A stretch of DNA of 49,547 bases, taken from the NCBI GenBank assembly GCA_938017515.1, contig CALIJJ010000063.1:1-49547 (forward strand). Reading direction: 5' to 3'. The notes under the pieces were generated by a model. It was not told the DNA's origin. It worked only from the letters and a program-made list of their open reading frames with translations, and made no database searches. Positions 18,233-27,896 of this stretch are shown in pieces; the first letter of the stretch is position 1, and the number at the start of each line of letters is the position of its first letter. Origin of the DNA: an uncultured Pseudanabaenaceae cyanobacterium (lineage in GTDB: Bacteria > Cyanobacteriota > Cyanobacteriia > PCC-9006 > JAAUQQ01). Both the position numbers and the translations under genes were made by a program.

Positions 18233-18294
18233 AAAAAAGCTCGCGAGATTATACGGACATGCGCCAAGGTCTCGCGAGGCTTTTTGTATTTTTT
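18233..18294 (+). terminator. Second, stronger terminator after CSP41-like gene
   Basis: AAAAAAGCTCGCGAGA (18233-18248) and TCTCGCGAGGCTTTTT (18270-18285) pair over about 15 positions, followed by a T-rich tract to 18294. Because the left arm starts with an A-run, the hairpin could work on both strands. Confidence 0.8.
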
Positions 18295-18501
18295 AAGCTT
18301 TCAATCTTCAATTGTTCGGTGCTGCAGGAAGAGAATTCATCAAACATCTAGGGGTTTACGCTGCTTTTTTCATGGAAACTTCACACAACGCCACAGAGCT
18401 TCAGACTACCTTAGATATGGGATGGCGAAGACTTCAACTCAGGTTCGGCAATCCCAAAGTACGCATGAGGATGTGCACCTTCTATTCGTTCTCACATTGG
18501 G

Positions 18502-19839
18502 ATGCTTGATATGACTCACGCTGGTGAAGACTCAGGACTGATGTCCGCAGCGCTAAATGCTGGTTCCTGTTTTGCGATTATCACAGCACCATTGGCAATT
18601 TTTGGCACTCACCCCTTGGACGTTGAGCTGCTTGGCATACCTCTATATCAGGGCACGCTGAGTGACTCAGCCCCTTCCTACATTGCCATTGCTGCTGCTG
18701 CAAGCCTTGGCATCGGTAGCTTGGGCCGTCGCAAATCCAAGGCTGAAGCCCAGTCGGTTCTTCAGACTAATTTTGCTGCGGAACTTCTGCCTCGGGAGAT
18801 CTCCCATCAAGACTTGGAAAAGAGTGGTCTTAATTTTTTCTTGGATGACGCCCCCTCTATCCCCAAGGAAAGCTCTAGGGAAAGCCCCGAGGACAAACTT
18901 CGTTACCCCTCTGGCGGGACAACGGTTTCTTTTGCTTCGCTAGCATCAGCCCCTGCAACCCAGAAACCTGCGGCCCTGAAACCTGAAGCCCTGAAACCTG
19001 CGACGAAGAGTGAGGGAACGGCTTCCGAGTCCAGCCTTGGCTTTGAACCCGAGTTTTTCGCGAATCGGTCTAAGAAGGAGCTCGTGCTGGAAAGCTGGGC
19101 AGAGGCATTTCTATCCGATGCCCCCCTGGTTGCCCTGGAGAACTCTCTCGCCCAGGAGAAACAAGACTCCCCGACAACGTCACCGTCGTTACTATCCCAG
19201 GCAGAACTATCCCAAGCTGATGTTCAGGAAAAAGCCGTTCAAGCTCTAGAGGAACTGCTGGTAGAGCCATCGACTCTGGGTCAGTCCAGCATTATTCCCT
19301 TACCTCTCGCGAGCGAACGGCCAACCGCTCAGAACGGTCAAGATGTGGAGGAGATTGTTGCCCTCCCCATCACGCCACTGGCCTCAATCATTCCCGATTC
19401 AAGGGTTCAGCCTCGTGGGTCAACGGCGTTGCCACCTAGTGGAACTCCCAACCGTGTTTCTGAGCGCCCTTTTGTTGCGCAGCTTGAGCGTCAGCCCTCC
19501 ATGCCTTTCATGCCTGCAGCCCAGGCCTATGTCGGTTTTTCGCACCTCATCCAAACCAGCAGTCGCCCCTACTCCACGGTGCGCGACGTGAATGCCGAGC
19601 TAGAAGCGTTGGAACAGCTGCAGTCTGTGCGTGAACAAATTCGTTCCCTTTCTGCTCAGATGGAGATGATTCAGACCAATCTCTATCCCAACTCTTTCAA
19701 TGGCAAGCGCTTGGTCGCCCTGCCCTCCACCTCTTCGAAGCCCACCTATACGGTCGGCACGACGGAGTCTGCATCGGAGCAGTTTCAGTTTCAGTCCTCT
19801 CCCAAAACGGCAACGCGTCCCCAAGCCATGGCCTCCTGA
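18502..19839 (+). CDS. Membrane-anchored protein with long disordered linker
   Basis: Up to 445 residues; later ATGs at 18511 and 18541 are possible starts. Two hydrophobic segments lie near the N-terminus (about residues 15-33 and 56-72, the latter rich in Ala: SYIAIAAAASLGIGSLGRRK). Residues 75-340 are Ser/Pro/Glu/Ala-rich and probably disordered, including the repeated ALKPEALKPA motif near residue 160. The C-terminal part (about 365-400) contains VNAELEALEQLQSVREQIRS, a likely coiled coil. This layout suggests a scaffold or tether. I do not recognise the family. It precedes psb32 by 113 bases on the same strand. Confidence 0.65.
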   Translation: MLDMTHAGEDSGLMSAALNAGSCFAIITAPLAIFGTHPLDVELLGIPLYQGTLSDSAPSYIAIAAAASLGIGSLGRRKSKAEAQSVLQTNFAAELLPREISHQDLEKSGLNFFLDDAPSIPKESSRESPEDKLRYPSGGTTVSFASLASAPATQKPAALKPEALKPATKSEGTASESSLGFEPEFFANRSKKELVLESWAEAFLSDAPLVALENSLAQEKQDSPTTSPSLLSQAELSQADVQEKAVQALEELLVEPSTLGQSSIIPLPLASERPTAQNGQDVEEIVALPITPLASIIPDSRVQPRGSTALPPSGTPNRVSERPFVAQLERQPSMPFMPAAQAYVGFSHLIQTSSRPYSTVRDVNAELEALEQLQSVREQIRSLSAQMEMIQTNLYPNSFNGKRLVALPSTSSKPTYTVGTTESASEQFQFQSSPKTATRPQAMAS

Positions 19840-19952
19840 GGCAAGCTCCAGGCCGGGTTCAAGATCGCCTCAGTGGCAATCTTGAACCCGGTAATCTTGC
19901 CTGTAAACTATGGATAGATTGTTGAGCCATCGCCGTTCCGAGACTTTATCCT

Positions 19953-20687
19953 ATGAAGCTGCTTTGCCCGTTTCGACTAGACGCCAGGCACCACCTGAAG
20001 TCCGCCCTTAGGCTGGTAGTCACGTTTGCCTTTGTGGGGTTGCTTGCCTTAGCCGGTCCCTTTGCGTCGGCGGCTTCTGCGACGGGAATCTATGATTTTG
20101 AGCGGGTCCAGGCGGGTGAGTCCACTTGGGTCATTGATCAGGCGGATGTCCTGAGCCGTTTTAAGCAGGGGCAAATTAGCAATCGCCTCGAACAAATTAA
20201 TGAGACAACAGGGGCTGAAGTTCGTTTCGTCATCTTCCGCCGTCTGGATTATGGTGAGACGATCGAGAGTTTCACCAACGCGTTATTTGACACCTGGTTC
20301 TCCGATGCGGAGGAGGCCAAGAATCAAGTGCTGATTGGTTTGGACGTTCTGACTAACACAACTGCCATTCGCGTGGGAGATGAGGCAAGCAGCGCTTTAA
20401 CGGACACCATTGCCAGCAGTGTTGTTGAAGAAACCATGATGGCTCCCATCCGTCAGGGGGGCGACCAGTACAATCAATCGATCTTGGATGCAAGCGATCG
20501 CCTCATCGCGGTTCTCTCCGGCGAGGAGGATCCAGGTCCTCCGGTAATTGAGGACAAACTGCGGGTGGAGGGCACCTTTGCGTCTAAGGAAGAGACGCAG
20601 GAAAGCAACGCCACCGTCGTGGTCATCGTGCTCTTGATTGTGGCAACGGTTGTACCGATGGTGACTTACTTCGCCTACGTTCGCTAG
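19953..20687 (+). CDS. psb32: Photosystem II repair protein Psb32 (TPM domain)
   Basis: 244 residues. An N-terminal signal sequence (about residues 17-47, ending FASAASA) leads into a TPM domain beginning STWVIDQADVLSRF and containing RFVIFRRLDYGET. A single membrane helix (VVVIVLLIVATVVPMVTYFAYV) closes the protein, leaving three or four residues outside. Family knowledge: Psb32 and its plant relative TLP18.3 sit in the thylakoid membrane with the TPM domain in the lumen and protect or repair PSII under strong light. Length and topology agree. Confidence 0.88.
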   Translation: MKLLCPFRLDARHHLKSALRLVVTFAFVGLLALAGPFASAASATGIYDFERVQAGESTWVIDQADVLSRFKQGQISNRLEQINETTGAEVRFVIFRRLDYGETIESFTNALFDTWFSDAEEAKNQVLIGLDVLTNTTAIRVGDEASSALTDTIASSVVEETMMAPIRQGGDQYNQSILDASDRLIAVLSGEEDPGPPVIEDKLRVEGTFASKEETQESNATVVVIVLLIVATVVPMVTYFAYVR

Positions 20688-20740
20688 CCTTTAGCGTCTA
20701 GGGCAATTAGGGCAATATTCTCAGGACCCTGTTTTGATGT

Positions 20741-20776
20741 GGGGGCTTTGCAAGGCAGAGCCCCCGTCTTTTTTTG
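20741..20776 (+). terminator. psb32 terminator
   Basis: GGGGGCTTTG (20741-20750) pairs with CAGAGCCCCC (20756-20765), followed by GTCTTTTTTT. A classic rho-independent terminator about 50 bases past psb32. Confidence 0.85.
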
Positions 20777-20792
20777 AGGGGCTTTTTTACTT

Positions 20793-20824
20793 TGCGCCTT
20801 TCTTCAAACTGCGCCTTTCTTCAA
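20793..20824. repeat. 17-bp-period duplication covering the tsaD stop
   Basis: TGCGCCTTTCTTCAA occurs exactly at 20793-20807 and 20810-20824. The second copy covers the tsaD stop codon (minus strand, 20821-20823). Confidence 0.85.
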
Positions 20825-21858
20825 CCATAGAGCTCCATCACTTTCTCCAGAGGCATGCGGGACTGAACGCTTAGCTTTAGCGAAGACGTACGTCCCAGCG
20901 CTAGATGTTCGGCAGCAGCGCAGGCAATCATAGCTGCATTATCGGTACAGAGGCCCAGAGGAGGAAAGAGCACTTCGATACCCTGACTCGCCGCTGTCGC
21001 GGTTAGCAACTGACGTAGACCGCTATTGGCCGCAACCCCACCTCCGACAGCAATCGTTTTGAGACTGAAATCCTTGGCACAAGCGATCGCCCGTTTAGTC
21101 AGCGCCTTAGCGACGGTCACCTGAAAACTGGCGGATAAGTCTGCCTTAGGCAAGTCTCCATCGAGCTTGAGACGATCCGTCAGACGCAGCATCGCTGTCT
21201 TAAGGCCACTAAAACTGGAATCGTAGGGATGGTAGCCGCCCCCAGGCAGGGAAATACGCCCCTCCGGTAGCTTAAAGGCCTGGGGGTCACCGCGTTGGGC
21301 TAGGCGATCAATCACGGGTCCACCGGGATAGCCCAGGTCCATCAGCCGCGCCACCTTGTCAAAGGCCTCTCCAGCCGCATCATCGCGGGTTTGACCAAGG
21401 GTTTTGTATTGTCCCTGGGCCTCCACATGAATCAGGCTCGTATGTCCTCCAGAAACCAGAAGGCACAGGAAGGGGGGCTGAAGCCTAGGCTGCTCCAGGT
21501 AGGAAGCACAGATATGTCCCTCTAGGTGGTGAACCCCTAAAAACGGTTTCTCCTGCAACAGCGCCAGGGTTTTGGCTGCCATCGCCCCCACCAGGAGTGC
21601 TCCCACCAAGCCGGGGGCAACGGTGGCGGCAATGCCGTCAATTTGCGACCAAGTTAAGCCGCTCTCCGCCAGGGCCTGGGCGATCGCCGGATTGACGGTC
21701 TCCAAGTGCTGCCGTGAAGCGAGCTCCGGCACCACGCCCCCGTAGGTTCGGTGCAGCTCGATCTGAGAGCTGACCACACTACTTAAAACTTGACGTTCTT
21801 TGACAATTGCCACCGCCGTTTCGTCACAACTTGTTTCGATGGCCAGAACCGTTGTCAT
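20821..21858 (-). CDS. tsaD: tRNA N6-adenosine threonylcarbamoyltransferase
   Basis: 345 residues, normal for bacterial TsaD (Kae1/YgjD/Gcp). It transfers the threonylcarbamoyl group to A37 of ANN-decoding tRNAs, working with TsaB and TsaE. The ASKHA-fold start [19 protein letters not shown], the metal-binding histidines in [13 protein letters not shown], and the [10 protein letters not shown] segment are all present. Stands alone on the minus strand between psb32 and psaF. Confidence 0.97.
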   Translation of the reverse strand: MTTVLAIETSCDETAVAIVKERQVLSSVVSSQIELHRTYGGVVPELASRQHLETVNPAIAQALAESGLTWSQIDGIAATVAPGLVGALLVGAMAAKTLALLQEKPFLGVHHLEGHICASYLEQPRLQPPFLCLLVSGGHTSLIHVEAQGQYKTLGQTRDDAAGEAFDKVARLMDLGYPGGPVIDRLAQRGDPQAFKLPEGRISLPGGGYHPYDSSFSGLKTAMLRLTDRLKLDGDLPKADLSASFQVTVAKALTKRAIACAKDFSLKTIAVGGGVAANSGLRQLLTATAASQGIEVLFPPLGLCTDNAAMIACAAAEHLALGRTSSLKLSVQSRMPLEKVMELYG

Positions 21859-22084
21859 TTCGTTGATACCGTGATTAGAGGTTGGGCAGAATTGTGTAGA
21901 AACTTAAACCCGTCGTAAAGAATTAGGTGCTCTTCTGGGAATCTAAAGGGTAGATCGGTTCGCAAGAGCTAGTCTCTAGAGCCTTTCATTTTAGGAAACG
22001 GCGTGCGTATTTAATTCCTAGGGTTGGTTTTCTCTCAGCACGCTCCCTATAGAACACTGCTTGAAATAAGAAGGAAAAGTTTCC

Positions 22085-22564
22085 ATGAGACGATTGTTCG
22101 CTTTGGCGCTAGCAGTTTGTCTGTGGTTTAGTTTTGCACCCACGGCCTCTGCCGATGTTGCGGGACTAACCCCCTGTAGCGAATCCGCCCGCTTCATTCA
22201 GCGAGCTAATGCTGCCACCACGGACCAAGCAAAGGCCCGCTTCGAGCGCTACTCCCAAGCGGTTTGCGGTGAAGACGGTCTGCCTCACCTGATTGTGGAT
22301 GGTCGTTTAGACCATGCGGGCGACTTCACAATCCCCGCCCTGATGTTCCTCTACATCGCTGGCTGGATTGGCTGGGCTGGCCGCTCCTATATCATTGGCG
22401 GTCGTTCTCTCAAGGACCCCGCTCAAGAAGAGATTGTGATCAACATTCCTCGCGCGATCGCTTGCTCGTTGGGTGCTGCCCTGTGGCCTGTTGCTGCATT
22501 AGGCGAATTCACCAGCGGCAAGATGTTTGCTAGCGAAAATGAAATCACAGTTTCTCCTCGTTAG
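22085..22564 (+). CDS. psaF: Photosystem I reaction centre subunit III
   Basis: 159 residues. A signal peptide of about 23 residues ending PTASA leads to the mature start [11 protein letters not shown]. The lumenal N-terminal domain has the two conserved cysteines (TPCSES and [15 protein letters not shown]). One main membrane helix ([17 protein letters not shown]) and a second hydrophobic stretch near residues 130-147 follow. PsaF lies at the lumenal docking side of PSI for plastocyanin or cytochrome c6, and binds chlorophyll and carotenoid. AAGGAA stands 10 bases upstream of the ATG. psaJ follows 95 bases later and is expected to be cotranscribed. Confidence 0.98.
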   Translation: MRRLFALALAVCLWFSFAPTASADVAGLTPCSESARFIQRANAATTDQAKARFERYSQAVCGEDGLPHLIVDGRLDHAGDFTIPALMFLYIAGWIGWAGRSYIIGGRSLKDPAQEEIVINIPRAIACSLGAALWPVAALGEFTSGKMFASENEITVSPR

Positions 22565-22644
22565 GGGACTGCTAGCGTATCAAACCATCGGCGTTGGATA
22601 GCCTCACCGTTACCCACACTGGATGGTTCCACTGTTTATTGTTT

Positions 22645-22649
22645 AGGAG
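22645..22649 (+). promoter_or_regulatory. Ribosome-binding site that sets the psaJ start
   Basis: AGGAG stands 10 bases upstream of the ATG at 22660 and 13 upstream of a second ATG at 22663. It selects one of these over the longer open frame that begins further upstream. Confidence 0.75.
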
Positions 22650-22659
22650 CTTCATCACC

Positions 22660-22776
22660 ATGATGAGATATTTGTCCACTGCCCCTGTGGTGTTGAGCAT
22701 CTGGATGTTCATTACCGCCGGTATCTTGATCGAGTTCAATCGCTTTTTCCCTGACCTCCTCTTCCACCCGATGTAG
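22660..22776 (+). CDS. psaJ: Photosystem I subunit IX
   Basis: 38 residues, one membrane helix. The sequence [20 protein letters not shown] continues [18 protein letters not shown], almost the textbook PsaJ. PsaJ sits beside PsaF and binds chlorophyll and carotenoid. The start could be either of two adjacent ATGs (22660 or 22663). Confidence 0.97.
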   Translation: MMRYLSTAPVVLSIWMFITAGILIEFNRFFPDLLFHPM

Positions 22777-22848
22777 GTCAGTTAACTTGAGCTAGAGACA
22801 CTGTGAACTGTATGTCACTCTGTCATTCGGTTGCTCAAGGGTTTTAAA

Positions 22849-22890
22849 CTCAATAAAAAAGGCAGCCTTAGCGCTGCCTTTTTTATTGAG
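22849..22890. terminator. Bidirectional terminator after psaJ
   Basis: Bases 22849-22866 and 22873-22890 are perfect 18-bp complements around a 6-base loop. The arms carry A6 and T6 runs, so the hairpin can terminate transcription from either side. It ends psaFJ and would also stop readthrough from the minus-strand gmk side. Confidence 0.9.
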
Positions 22891-22967
22891 CGGATGGATT
22901 GTCAAAAATCATCCCCAGACCGAACCCGATGGCAACGGCTCAACAGTGATAACGGCCCAGCCATTAT

Positions 22968-23040
22968 GACCAAACCACCACGACCAAACCATCACGGCCA
23001 AGCCCATCCCGGCCAAACTCATCACGGCCAAGCCATCGCC
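22968..23040. repeat. Five degenerate 14-15-bp tandem units next to gmk stop
   Basis: Units start at 22968, 22982, 22996, 23011 and 23026 on the pattern GRCCAARCCCATCRC. The array ends 6 bases from the gmk stop on the minus strand. Confidence 0.85.
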
Positions 23041-23046
23041 ACCCCG

Positions 23047-23604
23047 CTAAATCGTGGCAAACAGAGCCGACTCCAATTCCTCTAAGGCTTGGGGCAGACG
23101 ACCATTGGTAATCTGGAGGTCAAACTCATCCGCTGCGGCCACCTCCACTTCGGCACGGGCCAAACGACGGGCGATCGCCTCATCCGAATCTTGGCCGCGC
23201 CCTCGAATACGGCTCTCCAGAATCCCCAGCGACGGCGGCATCACAAAAATCTGAAAGGCTTCAGGAAAGGTTTGACGAACCTGGCGCGCACCCTCTAACT
23301 CAATTTCCAGGATCACCAAGTCACCGGCATCCACACGTTCCACCACGGGCTGACGAGGCGTTCCATATAAATTCCCGGCGAACTCCGCCCATTCCAAAAA
23401 CTCCCCCGCATCAATCAAAGACTGAAACGTTTCGCGGTCTTTAAAGTAGTAGTGCTGACCATCAACCTCACCGGGACGAGGCTGACGCGTTGTCGCAGAA
23501 ATAGAAAGATGAATTTCGGGGTGGTTGGGGAGGAGCGATCGCAGCAGCGTCCCCTTTCCTACACCACTGGGTCCCGTAAATACAATTACTCGTCCAGGAG
23601 CCAT
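23047..23604 (-). CDS. gmk: Guanylate kinase
   Basis: About 185 residues from the ATG at 23604; a GTG two codons upstream (23610) is an alternative. It phosphorylates GMP to GDP. The P-loop GPSGVGKGT is near the N-terminus, followed by the GMP-binding SATTRQPRPGEVDGQHYYF and EFLEWAEFAGNLYGTP segments. Normal length. It lies downstream of remA on the same strand, a pairing common in bacteria. Confidence 0.97.
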   Translation of the reverse strand: MAPGRVIVFTGPSGVGKGTLLRSLLPNHPEIHLSISATTRQPRPGEVDGQHYYFKDRETFQSLIDAGEFLEWAEFAGNLYGTPRQPVVERVDAGDLVILEIELEGARQVRQTFPEAFQIFVMPPSLGILESRIRGRGQDSDEAIARRLARAEVEVAAADEFDLQITNGRLPQALEELESALFATI

Positions 23605-23774
23605 ACTCACCTATCCACGCTATGTCTGGGTCTTTTATCCTCACATTGCAGTGGAACAAATGACAAGTTAAAGAAGATACGACACCATCACCGTATCTCC
23701 ATCCCCCGAGCCAGAGCGCGACAAAAATGAGTCCCACCCATCAACTAACTAGCACGAACTAGCTCACTCTCCTT

Positions 23775-24053
23775 CTAGGCGCCCTTGGCCTGAGGCAACT
23801 CTTGAATATCCTTACTGATCACAAAACGATTCGCGACAGTCTCAGGCTGAATAGCAGACAAAATTGCGTGTCCCGAATCCGTCACGATCACCGCACGAGT
23901 GCGACGACCATAGGTAGCGTCAATAAGCTGCCCCCGTTCCCGCGCATCGCTGATGATACGCTTGATCGGAGCTGATTCAGGACTGACGATAGCAATGACT
24001 CGATTGGCAGAAACAATGTTGCCAAAACCGATATTAATGAGCCGAATATCCAT
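23775..24053 (-). CDS. RemA/DUF370 family regulator
   Basis: 92 residues matching the RemA (DUF370) family: [20 protein letters not shown] opening, [14 protein letters not shown] and [20 protein letters not shown] in the centre. In Bacillus RemA is an oligomeric DNA-binding activator of biofilm-matrix genes; in cyanobacteria the target is unknown. Lies directly upstream of gmk in the same orientation, separated by about 170 bases. Confidence 0.92.
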   Translation of the reverse strand: MDIRLINIGFGNIVSANRVIAIVSPESAPIKRIISDARERGQLIDATYGRRTRAVIVTDSGHAILSAIQPETVANRFVISKDIQELPQAKGA

Positions 24054-24312
24054 ACGACCAGATCCCTCTATCCCATGTTGAGCGAGGCAAACCTTAAGAA
24101 AACCTTATTTTTATCGTAATTAGAGTTTTTACGCTTTTTGAACGAACCGATCGCTTGGCATTGATTCGTAATACTTCTTTGTCACTAGCAATGTTTGGAC
24201 ACAATCAATTCTAGGCCATTTCGCCATATTCGTTATTTTTTGTGTTTTTTCTGTCTGTTTTCGTCCATACCTGCCAACTTTTTCTGCTTAAAATTTCTCC
24301 GTAAACTTTGTT

Positions 24313-26070
24313 GTGCAACCCTTTGATTTCACTACTCAATGCGCAGTTTGTTCGGAACTGTGTCGGACTTGGCTGCCAGCGAGACTGGAAACCGTGTACC
24401 AGCGCGATCGCTTCACGCTCAGCTTGGCCCTACGCACGATGCAAGGCCGGGGTTGGCTAACACTGTGCTGGCATCCCCAGGCGGCTCGCATCCATATGGG
24501 AACGGCCCCGCCCCGCGTTCCTGACACCTTTGCCTTTAGCCAACAAATTCAGTCCCAGATTAAAGGTCTGGCCCTGAGCGCCATTGCCCCCATCACCCCT
24601 TGGGAACGGGCCCTAGACCTGCAATTCTCGCGTCGTCCCGGCGAAGAAGTCCTCTGGCATCTCTATGTTGAGATCATGGGTAAGTACAGCAACGTTCTCC
24701 TGGTCAATCAGGCGGGACAGATCGTCACCGCAGCCAACCAGGTCAATGCCCAACAGTCGCGGGTCCGCCAAATCCAAACGGGGCAAGCCTACAGTCCGCC
24801 TCCAGCCCTCCGGGATGAACGGCCCACCCTGGCAGAACCCTTTGAACGTTGGCAAGAACGAGTCGCCCTAGTCCCCGGCCCCATTGCCAAGAATTTGCTT
24901 CAGGTGTATCGAGGATTGAGCTCGGCCTTGGCGCGATCGCTGGTCCAAGCGGCTAACCTCGAGAGCAAAACCCCCACCGATCAGCTTTCCTCCCAGGACT
25001 GGCAGCAACTCTTTGAACAGTGGCAGGCATGGCTGAGACAGCTGGAACAGGAAACCTTTATTCCGGGTTTAACCGAGACGGGATACACCGTCCTTGGGTT
25101 AGGGATGACCCATCCGGCAGAAACGGTACAGGAACTGCTGGAGGGCTACTACAGCGCTGAGTTTGAGCGCCAGCAATTCAGCCAGGTACGCCACCAGGTC
25201 TCCCAAAAGCTAGCCAATGTCCTCGGCAAACTGCGCCACAAGGGCAACGGCTTTGAAACAAGGCTTCAGCAGTCCGACGGGGCCGATGACTATCGCCGGC
25301 AAGCCGATCTGCTCATGGCCTACCTACAGGATTGGCAACCGGGACTTAAACAGATGGAGCTGGAAGATTTTGAGACAGGGGAGCCCGTGGTGATCGCGCT
25401 CAACCCCGAAAAGAACGCCGTCCAAAACGCCCAGGCCCTCTACAAACAACACCAAAAACTCAAACGTGCCCGCCAAGCTGTGGAGCCCCTTCTAGCCGCC
25501 GTCAATCGAGAGCTTGGCTATCTCGAACAAATCGAAAGCAGCCTGGCAGACCTGAGCCATTACGACGCCTCCGGTGACCTGGTCGCGCTCTTGGAAATTC
25601 GTGATGAGCTAGTCCAGGAAAACTATCTCCCAGACCCCGAAGGGCGCTATCGGCGCAGCAGCTCTGACTCCAAAACCAACTTCCTTCAATACACCAGCCC
25701 TAGCGGTATTACGCTGCTGGTGGGTCGAAATAATCGTCAAAACGATCAGCTCACCTTCCGCCAAGCGACGGACTACGATCTGTGGCTTCACACCCAAGAG
25801 ATACCCGGCAGCCACGCCCTATTGCGCCTAGAACCCGGAGCAGTGGCTTCAGAGACTGACTTGCAATGGGCTGCTGATATTGCGGCTTACCATAGCCGCG
25901 CTCGGGAAAGCGAACAGGCCCCCGTGGTCTACACCGAGCCGAAGCATGTGTACAAGCCCAAAGGAGCCCAGCCCGGCATGGTGATCTACAAAAAGGAGCG
26001 CATTATTTGGGGCCATCCCCAGCAAGGTAAGCAAGCCGCAGCGCAGGATATTTCCTCGAACAAAACCTAG
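24313..26070 (+). CDS. rqcH: NFACT family ribosome-quality-control protein (RqcH/Rqc2 homologue)
   Basis: 585 residues from a GTG start. The opening QPFDFTTQCAVCSEL and the NFACT-N region (about 1-220) lead to a helix-hairpin-helix part and a long coiled-coil stretch (about 350-430). The NFACT-R domain follows, with YDLWLHTQEIPGSHALLR, the family's clearest motif. Bacterial homologues bind obstructed 50S subunits and recruit alanyl-tRNA to add C-terminal alanine tails. The usual Asp-Arg pair of the N domain appears as Glu-Arg (WERALDLQF) by my reading. The older annotation fibronectin-binding protein is misleading here. Confidence 0.88.
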   Translation: MQPFDFTTQCAVCSELCRTWLPARLETVYQRDRFTLSLALRTMQGRGWLTLCWHPQAARIHMGTAPPRVPDTFAFSQQIQSQIKGLALSAIAPITPWERALDLQFSRRPGEEVLWHLYVEIMGKYSNVLLVNQAGQIVTAANQVNAQQSRVRQIQTGQAYSPPPALRDERPTLAEPFERWQERVALVPGPIAKNLLQVYRGLSSALARSLVQAANLESKTPTDQLSSQDWQQLFEQWQAWLRQLEQETFIPGLTETGYTVLGLGMTHPAETVQELLEGYYSAEFERQQFSQVRHQVSQKLANVLGKLRHKGNGFETRLQQSDGADDYRRQADLLMAYLQDWQPGLKQMELEDFETGEPVVIALNPEKNAVQNAQALYKQHQKLKRARQAVEPLLAAVNRELGYLEQIESSLADLSHYDASGDLVALLEIRDELVQENYLPDPEGRYRRSSSDSKTNFLQYTSPSGITLLVGRNNRQNDQLTFRQATDYDLWLHTQEIPGSHALLRLEPGAVASETDLQWAADIAAYHSRARESEQAPVVYTEPKHVYKPKGAQPGMVIYKKERIIWGHPQQGKQAAAQDISSNKT

Positions 26071-26502
26071 GCCAATGCCCAAGCAGCCCCTGAGCCCTCC
26101 TTAAATCCGAGTCAACTGGGGCGAAGACTTCAGTGGATTCATCAGCAGAGCTTATGACTGGCCCTCCCGAATTAAGTAAAGTTTCATAACAATTCAGCCG
26201 TATTTGCGGTTACAATTCGATTCGAATCGGAAACAACCGATACAGAATTCTGAGAGCGCGTTGGGATCGCGCACCAGGATTTTCTCCAGAGAGACGCTTC
26301 ACAAAGCGACGACAGAGTGATTAGTAAAAATATCAGCCTGCCAGGGCTGATAAAGGGAGTCAGCCTGCCAGGGCTGGCTTTTTTTGTCCCTTAAAGATGG
26401 GATTGAGTGATTTTTGGCGGCTGATCGCACACTTTTGCGTAGCCATCATTAATTTAGTGCCACAATGGCCAAAAGACAGCTTGCCCCTAGACCCTGGAAC
26501 TG
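26071..26502. other. Gap between rqcH and tatC
   Basis: No gene is recognised. It holds a duplicated 17-bp element and a terminator-like hairpin at 26333-26385. ATTCGATTCGAAT near 26215-26227 is a small palindrome. About 115 bases of tatC leader follow. Confidence 0.4.
26333..26385 (+). terminator. Duplicated hairpin with T-run
   Basis: TCAGCCTGCCAGGGCTG occurs exactly at 26333-26349 and 26360-26376. Each copy can fold (CAGCC/GGCTG), the two copies can also pair with each other, and seven T residues follow at 26379-26385. It probably ends rqcH transcription or marks a short leader RNA. Confidence 0.65.
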
Positions 26503-27321
26503 ATGACAGCGCCTGGAAATACCGAAACCCCCGATACGAAGACTGCTCTGGCACGTGCCGAAGCGGCGATCGCTGCCGATGCAGATACGGACGAGGCCAA
26601 GCTTTTCTGGAACGAGGTTCCTGATGATACCGAGATGTCCCTGCTTGACCATCTCGATGAGCTTCGTACCCGCATTTTTTACGGACTCATTGCGGTTGTT
26701 GTCGCCATTGTTGGCTGCTTCTTTGCAGTCAAACCCATTGTGCGTTTTTTGGAAGGTCCCGCTAACGGTGCAACCTTCATCCAACTCTCGCCCGGGGAAT
26801 TCTTTTTTGTCTCGCTCAAGGTGGCAGGCTACAGCGGTCTGGTGCTAGCAAGCCCCTTTGTGCTTTACCAAATCATTCAGTTTGTTTTGCCGGGGCTCAC
26901 CCGACGGGAGCGTCGCTTCATTGCGCCCGTCATGGTTGGCTCCACGGTGCTGTTTGCGGCAGGTTTAGCCTTTGCCTACTACGCACTCATTCCGGCGGCT
27001 CTCAATTTCTTTACCACCTACGGCGGCGACGTCGTAGAGCAATCCTGGTCCATCGAACGCTACTTTGAATTTGTACTGCTGCTGATGTTCAGCACGGGAC
27101 TGGCCTTTCAGATTCCGATTATTCAGATGGGTTTGGGCGTCCTGCGCATCGTAACCGCCAAGCAGATGTTAGCGGGCTGGCGCTTTGTGATTTTGGGTGC
27201 CGCGATTCTGGGTGCGGTGTTGACCCCATCGACGGACCCATTGACCCAATGTCTCTTGGCTGGGGCAGTGACCGGTTTGTATTTGGGGGGCGCTGGCATG
27301 GTGGCGCTGATTACCCGCTAA
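26503..27321 (+). CDS. tatC: Twin-arginine translocase subunit TatC
   Basis: 272 residues. TatC is the receptor for twin-arginine signal peptides and exports folded proteins to the thylakoid lumen or periplasm. The family start is [18 protein letters not shown], preceded by an acidic N-terminal extension of about 45 residues. Six membrane helices can be counted, with the [13 protein letters not shown] loop after helix 2. Its neighbour petC encodes the Rieske protein, a known Tat substrate in cyanobacteria and chloroplasts, and the tatC/petC/petA association is common. Confidence 0.96.
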   Translation: MTAPGNTETPDTKTALARAEAAIAADADTDEAKLFWNEVPDDTEMSLLDHLDELRTRIFYGLIAVVVAIVGCFFAVKPIVRFLEGPANGATFIQLSPGEFFFVSLKVAGYSGLVLASPFVLYQIIQFVLPGLTRRERRFIAPVMVGSTVLFAAGLAFAYYALIPAALNFFTTYGGDVVEQSWSIERYFEFVLLLMFSTGLAFQIPIIQMGLGVLRIVTAKQMLAGWRFVILGAAILGAVLTPSTDPLTQCLLAGAVTGLYLGGAGMVALITR

Positions 27322-27369
27322 ACGCAAGTTCGCCAATCGGTTGGGCAGAGAATCAGAAGCCATCTCATA

Positions 27370-27406
27370 GGGAGGCGAACTGTAGTTCGCCTCCCTTCTC
27401 TTTTTT
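27370..27406 (+). terminator. tatC terminator
   Basis: GGGAGGCGAAC (27370-27380) and GTTCGCCTCCC (27385-27395) are exact complements with a 4-base loop, followed by TTCTCTTTTTT. Confidence 0.9.
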
Positions 27407-27409
27407 ATA

Positions 27410-27529
27410 GGCGAACTTCCATGGGCGGACTTCCATGGGCGAACTTCTTCCGCCTGGCTTAGCCCTTCAACGACTCAGCTCCGTTAAGTAACTCAGCTTG
27501 AGTAACTCAGCTTGAAAGGATTCAGCTTG
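27410..27529. repeat. Two 14-bp tandem repeat families between tatC and DUF3067
   Basis: GGCGAACTTCCATG (27410-27423), GGCGGACTTCCATG (27424-27437) and GGCGAACTTC (27438-27447) form the first family; it reuses the GGCGAAC of the preceding terminator arm. AGTAACTCAGCTTG occurs exactly at 27487-27500 and 27501-27514, with a looser copy to 27529. Confidence 0.88.
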
Positions 27530-27548
27530 GGTGCCCTTCAAAATCTTG

Positions 27549-27896
27549 CTAGGAATCTTCCAACATCCATTCCGAGGCGCGATCGCCCAACTCCACATCC
27601 AGCACAATGCTGATGGCCTTGCCAATGCGGGGCCTCCCCTTAGCATTCATCACCGCTGCCTGAAACTTATCCGCTGCCCCCAGCGCCTGAATATAGTTTC
27701 CCACCTCTTCTAAATGCGCCAGATGAGCCTCCAGGTCCCGAGGGTAAGTGGCCTGCCCCCAAAACTTCCACATAATTTGGGCAAAAATCTTGCCCTGGGT
27801 TCGCCGTAGCTGAACATCGTAGGAACGACCCCATTTCGCCATCAAAAGTTCGTGAAACGCTTGTCCTGTCATGCTCTCCGGGATTCTGATTTGCAA
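27549..27896 (-). CDS. DUF3067 family protein
   Basis: 115 residues, soluble, matching the cyanobacterial and plastid DUF3067 family. Typical segments are MTGQAFHELLMAKWGRSYDV, KIFAQIMWKFWGQ and YNYIQ-like positions in EVGNYIQALGA. No experimental function is known to me; the restriction to photosynthetic organisms and the place between tatC and petC hint at a role in b6f or thylakoid biogenesis (inference). It faces away from petC. Confidence 0.85.
   Translation of the reverse strand: MQIRIPESMTGQAFHELLMAKWGRSYDVQLRRTQGKIFAQIMWKFWGQATYPRDLEAHLAHLEEVGNYIQALGAADKFQAAVMNAKGRPRIGKAISIVLDVELGDRASEWMLEDS

Larger units (their letters stand above)
18175..18501. other. Gap with tandem terminators
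   Basis: Contains two terminators in its first 120 bases, then about 200 bases of leader before the gene at 18502. Short frames here have no family resemblance. Confidence 0.4.
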
